DNA from: Mesodorylaimus sp. YZB2_4
Taxonomy: Eukaryota; Nematoda; Enoplea; Dorylaimida; Dorylaimidae
DNA: 64,000 nt
Assembly: GCA_030248295.1 (NCBI GenBank)
Contig: JASANH010000607.1
Coordinates: forward strand, 62,001 to 126,000
Direction of reading: 5' to 3'
Below, one piece after another: positions 57,617 through 64,000 of this stretch. The translations under genes and the position numbers were made by a program. Each line of letters begins with the position of its first letter. Position 1 is the stretch's first letter. Under the pieces are notes generated by a model. It searched no databases. It was not told the DNA's origin and saw only the letters and a program-made list of their open reading frames with translations.

Positions 57617-58741
57617 ATGAATTGCACCACAAAGATCCTGCCAATTTATTGGTTCTCTCCCAATGCACCCAACAAATTAGGTGACTGCTGGCCATGGTTG
57701 CATATCGATGAAACCATATTCAAGCAAGTAAGATCAGACTTTTTAAACAGCAATTTCACAATAAGTTTAGCAAACCAATTGACCATGCTAGTCGCTCCAC
57801 TAATTGGTATGATTGGTTCCATGGGCACTGCTGTAGCAATCTGGAGAAAAGCGTTTGTGAAAAAAGAACGTTTCTATGTTTATATGTTGGTGATAGGGGT
57901 GCTCGACTTTCTTTACAGTTTCAGCATTATTCCATACTCGTTTTCTGTCGGAGTTGCTTTTGCCACCATTTTTAAGTATAGTTACTGGGGGTCGGCTTTG
58001 GTGCGAATCACGACATCGCTGACCTTCGCTTGGTCCTTGGGTGCTGACATGTGCACCCTTATGTTAGCTGTCGAACGTTTCATGGCGATCTGCAAACCCT
58101 TTGCTTACAATGCTAAGAGTCGAAAAATCTTGTCTATTCTGACTTGTGTTCTTGTTTTTTTGGGCATTGCCTCTCGCTTTCTCGTGAATATTTTGTTGTA
58201 TTGGGTAACTGAGTTGGGGATAGATCATACTGGCGCCATGGTCTATGGATTTAGCTCCACTAAATTTGTCAGCACTTTGGCGTTTGCATGCTTGCTGTTT
58301 TTCACCAACACTCTTTTACCATTTCTGCTGCTTCTCTTCATGCTCTTCTTCTCACTGCGTATTGTATATACTGTGGCCACACGACACAAATCGCAGGTTC
58401 ACGCTAATTCATCCGCTGAACAGCGACAGAGTGTGCAGCAACAGTCCTCAGCAATGGCGCGTCTCCTCCTGGTTTTAGTTGTGTTATTTATTCTCTATCA
58501 ATCCGCAAATTGTTTTTTCACGGTGCTCGCTTACTTTGCCAAGCGTACCACACCTGAATACACTAGTACTCTGACAGATATTGTGCACTATACTCGAATA
58601 AAATACTGGAGCAGCTTAGCTTTTTATATCGACACTCTGATGGAGTGCTCCACACGATCGCTCAGCTTTTATCTGTATATGCTTCTGTCGAAATCTTTTC
58701 GCGACGATTTTAAGAGTGCTACCGGTTGGAAAAAAAACTGA
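57617..58741 (+). CDS. GPCR, array family member 3 (intact)
   Basis: This is a 374-codon intronless receptor beginning MNCTTKILPIYWFSPNAPNK, followed by DCWPWLHIDE. The first loop is WRKAFVKKERFYVYM, TM3 is GADMCTLMLAVERFMAICKP, and TM5 is preceded by FVSTLAFACLLFFTN. The third loop is HKSQVHANSSAEQRQSVQQQ, TM6 is LLLVLVVLFILYQSANCFF, and TM7 is ECSTRSLSFYLYMLLSKSF. A short basic tail ends in GWKKN. Potential N-glycosylation sites are NCT and NFT. Its N-terminus pairs with the 42639 pseudogene and its TM3-TM5 with the 53345 gene. No premature stop or frameshift is seen, so it is likely functional. Function beyond a seven-helix receptor is inferred. Confidence 0.87.
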   Translation: MNCTTKILPIYWFSPNAPNKLGDCWPWLHIDETIFKQVRSDFLNSNFTISLANQLTMLVAPLIGMIGSMGTAVAIWRKAFVKKERFYVYMLVIGVLDFLYSFSIIPYSFSVGVAFATIFKYSYWGSALVRITTSLTFAWSLGADMCTLMLAVERFMAICKPFAYNAKSRKILSILTCVLVFLGIASRFLVNILLYWVTELGIDHTGAMVYGFSSTKFVSTLAFACLLFFTNTLLPFLLLLFMLFFSLRIVYTVATRHKSQVHANSSAEQRQSVQQQSSAMARLLLVLVVLFILYQSANCFFTVLAYFAKRTTPEYTSTLTDIVHYTRIKYWSSLAFYIDTLMECSTRSLSFYLYMLLSKSFRDDFKSATGWKKN

Positions 58742-60229
58742 AGCGTTGTTTTTTAATATAATAATCAATGTAATTTAGGGAAAAGGTTTTTTCAACGCAT
58801 ATCGCACAACCGCGAATGTTTTGCTTTGTTCGAACATGACCCTTTATTCTAAGTAATCAGTGATACGATGCTCTTGGAACGGATTTGTAGTTTCAGCGTT
58901 TTTTGAGCGCAGTATCTAGGTTTGCTTGAGTTTTTTGCAGTTTTCTCCTATCAAGTGATTTTCTGTATGTTTCGATGAATTTTTGATGATGTTTCGAGAA
59001 ATTGTACCTGATTCAGGAAAAAAGCAAGAGCGAATAGATTTCCAAACTGTATAGAACTTTGTAGGACCCCGATCGTGGCCTGTTGAACTTCCGAGATTCA
59101 CCAGATTCTGGGCGAATGATCGAATCGGAGACCAATTTTTGAGTAAAGTCCAAGGTGTACCTCATTTCTTGAGAGCAGTGTCGAGTGTTTGGTGATGTGG
59201 TTGCATAGGATTTCAGGAGCATTCCCCGGATTGTCTTTTAGAAATGTTTTGATCGCGATACAAGGAGTATGAGAGTGAAAAATTGAAAAAATGAGTTAAA
59301 AAGATTGTTAAAAACAATGAGAGACTAACCTGGAACATAAAAATTATGAACTAAAAAGTTGAAAAGCGATTGGAAAAATGTGTGTGTTATTCGAAGACGT
59401 TGTGAAAAGCTCGATGCGTTTCTTCGGAATTAATTAAAGTTATTACAAAATATGAGACATGGTGGTTTTTTCTGTTTCTAGCAGTTAAGGAGAGATTTTT
59501 AACATGCTTGGTTAACTTGTGGAGACTGCGCAAGGGACTGAAATAAAAGAAAAATAAAGATTACGAAAAGCAATGTGGAATACGGATAAGTCTAATGTTG
59601 GCTATCGAACACCACCAATAAAACTTGGCTCATAAAAGTAGCGGAAAACTTGAAAGCTGACCCGCTTTTATGTTCAAAGCAAGGATCCTATAGTTTTTGT
59701 TGGATCACTTTATAATTTTATGGTTTTCATTTGAATTTTTTGTGCAGATGAACAAAAGCGAATATGCGTGATAGTGAATTGTTTGGTACTGTATACTTTT
59801 GATTGATACTAAGGATTATTTTTGGTGAATATCGATGTCAGTCAATAGTTGCAATTTTTTGTGCTTTCGAAAATATCTGATGGTTTTCTAAAGAAGCTTT
59901 TAAATGAATCAGCGGATAACGAACTTGGTATTTTTGAATTTCTTGTTACAAGTGGCTGGTCACCCAAGACTTGCCATAATCTCTTGTTTCGCCGAATTTC
60001 ATGCTAAGTTTTTGCAAGATGAACTTTCGAATTTCATGGTTTTGTATCTTGGAATGAAAAGTACCTTGTGCCAGAAAACCTGACCTCTGATTTGATGTAT
60101 TTGTAAGACTCCTCAAGGACAGACTCACCAGAAATAAATGATGGTGTCTCCTGATATCGCGTTGGGGCTGTCTGGCTTTGCATAATCAGTTTATCAGTTG
60201 GCCCGTGCGTGCCTGTTCCAGGCCCCATT
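58742..60229. other. 3' flank of GPCR 57617
   Basis: No gene is recognised in this AT-rich spacer. Confidence 0.4.
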
Positions 60230-62270
60230 AATCTGTAAATTATGCAGATCTTCTTTTCGCTTTCGCACCGATTGAACTGAACTCATAATCTTCATTTTCT
60301 CACTGACGCTCGATGAGCCTTAAGTTTGCTTCTTTGAACATCGACGGCTTCACTCAAGCAAATCTGTGATCAAAAAAAAACAAATTAAAGCATTTTTACT
60401 ATTTTCCATAAAATAATTGCTCAACAATGATGCTTTTATGTCTTCAGCCGCTCAAGTGTTTTGTCAAGGAGTAAGTAGCATAGCATAGCAAAGAAAGTGA
60501 CAAAGAAGGGCGAGCCAAGTTTCATCCCACCCACGAGAAAACATGCTGCACTTTGAAGATTATCTACTTTCCCCTGTTTTTGCCAAATGCACTCCAAAAC
60601 TAAAGTGATTGCTGCCCCGACTAGCTACACATGCATAAAGTTACATGCAGACGAGCGGCAAAATCAGACTTTGCTAACATTATAGTAGAGCTAGTATTCT
60701 TAATAATGCACAAATCAGTGTAGCTCGTTAACTCTGCATTTGTAGTATGAAGATAAGCGACTGCAGAAAACCGTTTTCGCAGGTGTGTTTATGAGAATTA
60801 TGTGTACTTTTGCTTCGAATCTTCATTCACTATGAGAGTCACTTTCGATTATTTTTGTAAGAGTTTTGCAGATCTATTTTTAAGCGTATAATATCCTTTC
60901 TGACATACAAACTCAATCAATTATGGGAAAATCCATAATCCATTACGGGAATATTGATCGAAAGTAACTCGATAGCGCGTTTATAGAAACGATATAGATG
61001 GTCTTGGGCTCTTCTCTCTATTCAACTAAAATTGTCCAATTACTTAGTATCGAGTTTTCCAAGGCGTTTGGAGAAAGTTGTGAAAATCGTGGTGGATTAA
61101 CGAAGTATAAGAGATTTGAAAAAACCTCTCCCGCGATAAAATCTGCAGAAAAATTTTGTATCGACTGGTGTTGTTTTCCTTGGCTCCAGGAGTACCAAGG
61201 CGAGGATGCAAATAATGATACTGCGTACAGACGATTCCATAATCTTCATCGGCAATACTTGCAGTCCACAGTGCTCGCCTGTGACTCCAAGTGGCCGTCA
61301 ATCAGTTATTCGATCAGGAAACGTAGTACTTGCCTGTGCATTACCTGCCAAGAACAAACAGGTTTGTTCAGCCTGTGGAACAGGTATTGCAGGACTTGGT
61401 TGCCCACGTACATCCGAATCAGTATGGGGCTACTCCCTGGTACGCGCCTCAAGGCGAGACAGGAGACAGGTCAAAGAGGATCGTCCAAATGTTGACGCAG
61501 CTATCGAGAGCGCTGCGTGGTGCTTGGCTGCGGATAAAGTACGATATGGCACTTTCCATAGCACCGATCAGGGTAAACTTCGAGCTCACCATGATCAGGT
61601 TTTGATAACGTTACTTGATTCATCACTTCCTACTACAGAACGTTTTACAATCATCTCTGAAACATCAACCACTCAGAAACTTGAATTAGAGATCAGGCGA
61701 GCCAGATAATATCTTTTATCTTTTTCCGTAATTTTTTATAGGATTATAGGACTTACGTGAAGTGTTTTCGTGAACTGCCCTAGTACAGAACGCTCTTTGT
61801 AGAAAGGCTCAACCTTTTTGATCGGTGTCGCATAGTACAGTAAGTCCGTAGAGGACATGAGCGGCCAAACATGGGGTCTTCGACCACTTGAAAAAGGGGA
61901 CAACTACTGGTGACGGCTGCATTTTCGGTCTGGCGAGATAGTGTGGACAAAAAAGGCTTCTCAAAACAAGAAATATCGATAGACAAATAATTCTACTGAA
62001 CTAATAAGGTTCTTTAAACTCATGTCGTTCAGTCACTTGTTTTCGCAGCTCTATGGTTTTTGGTGCGCCAACTACAAACGAGAGCTCCGAAAATTTTTTT
62101 GTTATTGAAAAAAAACTGTAAGAAGAGCTCTTGCATCTTTTTTCTGCTGATTTAGTTTCTACACATTTTTCTGGCATGGCTTTCTTCAAGATATGGCTAA
62201 CACGTCACAAAAGTGAGTACGTGAGCGCACCTGTCCGCCCTCAATAATCTGTGATGATCCCTTGAAAATT
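60230..62270 (+). repeat. duplicated noncoding block B of the GPCR array
   Basis: It is a paralogue of block A (44060-45660), with the same order of shared pieces, lying upstream of the receptor remnant at 63021. Unlike A it contains an extra segment at about 60990-61710 with three overlapping open plus-strand frames (60998-61495, 61206-61709, 61330-61605). None is recognisable, and it may be an insertion. Confidence 0.6.
60304..60313 (+). promoter_or_regulatory. TGACGCTCGA variant element
   Basis: This is a one-base variant of the recurrent element, aligned with TTACGCACGA at 44131-44140. Both are followed by TGAG(T/C)CT. Confidence 0.35.
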
Positions 62271-63020
62271 GAGTCTGCACACAGAAACACTGCTGCGTCA
62301 CTTTTACCATTCATGTGTGCACTGAATCCAGGCATGAAAAAGGAGTGTCAAAAATTGAAGCTCGGCAACCCCCTATGTCGACCCTCACAAAAAGCCTCTC
62401 TAAAAAGATACATTCCAGACAGGGCCGATGCGTGTAACAGACCCGTGGAAAAAATTTGCATCCAAAAATTAGTCGATATACTGCAAGATGAGCTCGGAAC
62501 TGCGGGCACTGACTGCAACTATTGTAAGAATACTCTATAGCCCTGAACCAGCTTGAAGTTTTAACTGCTGTTTTGAAAAACAACCTAAAAATAATGAGCT
62601 CGCCAGACAATCAAAAAGATTTCGTTATAGAAGGGGTGGGGTATTTGCTCCCTCTCGAGAAATTTTCTTTTCCAAAACTCAATGTCGCCATCATCCTGCA
62701 CGCGAAATAGCAACCTTCTCTCTCTGATTTGGAAAGAAAGCTATCAAACTTTTTTATGATCAACTAATCGGTCTTAGTTGCTGATCAGGGAACCATGCTG
62801 ATCACTCCACCTGTTTTCGTCATCTGCACATGCAGAGAGCAGTTTTGTGGCGGGCGATACATTTTTTCAGTTATATAGGTGTATTCAATCTAGTTTAATA
62901 CGACCGTCATCTCGTTTAGAATTTTTTGGACTTCGCTTTGATCATTTTCATAATAAACAGTATGTCCTTACTGAGGGTTTTTTGCCCGCGTCACAGCATC
63001 TGTGGCCTACGCTCTGAGGT
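62271..63020. other. spacer before GPCR remnant
   Basis: A plus frame at 62262-62540 with several Cys residues is open but unrecognised. No gene is called. Confidence 0.4.
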
Positions 63021-63300
63021 GTAGATTGGGCCGGATTATACTGGCGTAATGTTTTAAAACAGTGGACTCGCTAAATTTCTTAATTCTCTCCTGTGTGTTT
63101 TTCAGTTTATTTAATGATATTCTCTTAACATTTGTGCCTTTTTTCATACTGTGGCCAAGCCACACAAATATCAAGTGCGTATTAACTCGTCTGCAAAGCA
63201 GCAACACAATGTTCAGCAACAGCCGTCAGCGACGACACGTCTTGGTGAACGTTCTTATTTTGAATCAATCCTCATACTGCATGTACGTGTGGCATCTTAC
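63021..63300 (+). pseudogene. GPCR remnant of the array family
   Basis: Decayed pieces remain in order: an IGPDYTGVMF-like piece (second extracellular loop, ELGPDQTGAMVY in the gene at 46904), a broken TM5, and TVAKPHKYQVRINSSAKQQH followed by NVQQQPSATTRL (third loop). NQSSYCMY-like sequence follows (TM6). Several stops and frame changes are present. The part before TM4 is gone. Confidence 0.8.
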
Positions 63301-64000
63301 CAGCGTTCTGCCAACTCTACTGTAGTGTGAAATCAACTAGCACTTATTGATAGTGGGAATTTGTTTTTTTTCACTGTGCTGCTATTGATGAGTGGTGTTT
63401 TTTTTTAAATAAAGAAGCGTAATTGATTTTATAACGCGATCTTCAATCTTTTTCATTTTCATGTTTTTTAAAATCGTTCCCCGGCGAGTTAGACGGCGAC
63501 TGATTTTTAACAAGAATCAGATGGTGTTGTTGTGTCACAAAAAAATGTTGAGTGTTTTGAAATTTATGCCCCGAACTGCCATATTAATCGGTCGTTTCTG
63601 CCAAATCTAAACTTATTCTTGATAGAGTGCAAAAAATATATCATAATATCAACGATCAAAAAAAGCCAAGTGTTTCGTGCAATTAAAAACTCAGCATACC
63701 TGAGAATCAAAGCCAAAAACTATAATATAGGAGTCCCCGGTTAGAAAAGTTGTTACTTTGAATTTTGCAGAAAAAACAGGCCAGTTGCTAGCTATGTGCG
63801 CATGGAAAATTACAGCCTCTCATGCCTGGATGCCGGCAGACACTGTCGAGATTTAATGTTATGGAAAAGCTTTTCGAACTGATGATTTTTCAGATAGTTT
63901 TCCAACATAAATTTGATCGATCATCAAAGCAGCGCTTCCTCCCCTTTCTAAAACATCCTCAAGTTTCAATCCTACTTATTATTCAATGGGATCAGGTTCA
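63301..64000. other. intergenic, window end
   Basis: No gene is recognised. Confidence 0.4.

Noticed and set aside
60998..61709. Three overlapping plus-strand frames of 91-167 codons
   Set aside because: All three registers are open in a GC-richer segment, with no recognisable domain. It may be a remnant of an unknown element.

Overview
The window is nuclear DNA from an invertebrate animal. It holds genes split by short GT-AG introns (the clearest are 54 and 57 bases), metazoan families (FERM, DEG/ENaC, rhodopsin-like GPCRs, Kunitz, CHMP4, NHL), tRNA-derived SINEs, and LTR, MULE and hAT transposable elements. I cannot assign a phylum from sequence alone. All gene models are read from open frames, splice signals and phase. 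No transcript evidence was available.

Left part (1-20 kb): the 3' portion of a FERM-domain gene with a C-terminal membrane segment (FRMD3/FRMD5-like, +). Next come a small palindromic MITE and a tRNA-derived SINE. A compact LTR element (5202-6948) follows; it has near-identical LTRs, a 5-bp target duplication and only an envelope-like reading frame, and it is inserted into a tRNA-like SINE. Then come a decayed MULE transposase (+), a complete five-exon DEG/ENaC channel (+, 10879-14900) with a hAT-type element in its third intron, and a two-exon NHL-type beta-propeller gene (-, 17703-19638).

Middle part (20-42 kb): a dispersed repeat copy, a single-exon FMRFamide-receptor-like GPCR (+, 25188-26432), a 1.58-kb near-complete palindrome with a 5-bp target duplication (27588-29171), a minus-strand GPCR pseudogene, a Kunitz-domain exon, a second unrelated GPCR (-, 36073-37137) whose last codons lie in a duplicated 126-bp segment, a 190-bp hairpin, and a five-exon ESCRT-III gene CHMP4 (-, 38115-40506).

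Right part (42-64 kb): a birth-and-death array of one divergent GPCR family. Three intact 374-codon intronless genes (46904, 53345, 57617) lie among broken relatives (42639, 52629, 63021; another lies on the minus strand at 29856-30655). The array's noncoding DNA is also duplicated, including blocks that carry a recurrent TGACGCACGA element. The encoded receptors lack several hallmark class A residues, so this lineage-expanded receptor family is the best candidate here for an undescribed system. A 15-bp minisatellite and another copy of the dispersed repeat lie between the array members.
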